From assembly GCF_000739775.1 (NCBI RefSeq), contig NZ_BBJH01000056.1, positions 1 to 54,102 on the forward strand: DNA of 54,102 bases, written 5' to 3'. Below are positions 53,824-54,102 of this stretch, piece by piece (within the stretch, counting starts at the first letter, position 1; each line of letters begins with the position of its first letter). The notes beneath the pieces are model-generated. The model did not search any database. It was not told the DNA's origin and saw nothing but the letters and a program-made list of their open reading frames with translations. The DNA is from Paraburkholderia heleia NBRC 101817 (GTDB lineage Bacteria; Pseudomonadota; Gammaproteobacteria; Burkholderiales; Burkholderiaceae). The position numbers were made by a program, and so were the translations under genes.

Positions 53824-54102
53824 ATGGCGCGCGCTTCGATTATCCGCGAGCGCGCCGGGAACACGGACGGCCCCGGCGCAACCGCCTCGCACGCGTGCGA
53901 TACTGGGGCACTACCTGGCACCACCATGACGCCACGTCCACCGTTACCGCCGCATAGCGCCCAGGGCGCACGCAGTCCCACTGCGCCAGCCGGCCAGCGT
54001 GCCGGCGGCTCCACGCGCGCCGCACGCGCCGCCGAAGCGCTCGATCCGCGCGCGCCCGCTTCCGCCGCAGCCGCAGCTGGCGTTGCGCCGCCGGCCGCAC
54101 CC
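53824..54102 (+). CDS. Possible partial gene running off the window
   Basis: An open plus-strand frame from ATG 53824 (another ATG at 53926) to the window end, 93 codons with no stop. The translation is Ala/Pro/Arg-rich (ending SAAAAAGVAPPAAP) without a recognisable domain, and the opposite strand is also open. It could be a disordered N-terminus of a real gene or only GC-rich spacer. No ribosome site is clear. Confidence 0.25.
   Translation, partial: MARASIIRERAGNTDGPGATASHACDTGALPGTTMTPRPPLPPHSAQGARSPTAPAGQRAGGSTRAARAAEALDPRAPASAAAAAGVAPPAAP

Overview
The window looks like chromosomal DNA of a high-GC betaproteobacterium of the Burkholderiaceae, most like Burkholderia, Paraburkholderia or Caballeronia. 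The evidence is the protein families (DUF2863, BspC-domain, DUF2818, DUF3619 and DUF3106 proteins), the single uninterrupted 14-gene nuoA-N operon, and the block leuA / pssA-psd / ilvC-ilvN-ilvB. I see no insertion sequence, prophage, integrase, plasmid gene or CRISPR array, so this is mostly core genome. The interest lies in regulation between genes and in a small lipid/acid-catabolism island.

Layout. 0.2-4.1 kb (+): a DUF2863 protein, a LuxR-type regulator packed against a CbiM-like membrane protein, and a secreted BspC-domain protein with a lysine-rich tail. 4.2-6.2 kb (-): an M14 carboxypeptidase and yaaA, divergent from a PIN-domain protein and a methionine-type aminotransferase (6.2-8.0 kb, +). 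8.1-16.8 kb: two glutathione S-transferase-fold proteins surround an acyl-CoA island. On + are a broken 3-hydroxyacyl-CoA dehydrogenase, an enoyl-CoA hydratase, an APH-type phosphotransferase and an ACAD10/11-type dehydrogenase. On - are two acyl-CoA dehydrogenases and two MaoC hydratases, apparently one operon. 16.9-18.1 kb (-): a DUF1178 protein and a Nudix ADP-sugar hydrolase.

18.2-33.6 kb (-): the complete NADH:quinone oxidoreductase (complex I) operon nuoABCDEFGHIJKLMN, with a DUF2818 membrane protein translationally coupled to nuoN. Upstream on the same strand lie tRNA-Leu(GAG), secG, tpiA, a quinone oxidoreductase, pnp and rpsO (33.7-39.3 kb), then an orphan amino-acid/amide ABC substrate-binding protein. 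A BamE-like lipoprotein (+) follows.

41.5-48.7 kb (-): branched-chain amino acid and phospholipid synthesis: leuA, pssA, psd, ilvC, ilvN and ilvB. IlvB/N and IlvC make the valine/isoleucine precursors and LeuA commits 2-ketoisovalerate to leucine; PssA and Psd make phosphatidylethanolamine. 49.1-53.8 kb (+): an ECF-like sigma factor coupled to a DUF3619 membrane protein, then DUF3106, RDD, an LpxH-like phosphoesterase and a GT4 glycosyltransferase. A possible partial gene runs off the end.

Best leads. (1) A 27-codon leucine-rich ORF with three CTA codons lies just upstream of leuA, behind a good sigma-70-like promoter and a terminator that isolates it from pssA. The promoter spacing predicts a leaderless or nearly leaderless leader peptide. 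(2) A probable heteromeric acyl-CoA dehydrogenase, in which one of two adjacent subunits seems to lack the catalytic glutamate, sits with a tandem MaoC pair. (3) A phosphotransferase/ACAD11-like pair resembles 4-hydroxyacid catabolism. (4) A 3-hydroxyacyl-CoA dehydrogenase has lost its middle but kept both ends. (5) Structured RNA leaders are predicted ahead of rpsO, pnp and ilvC.
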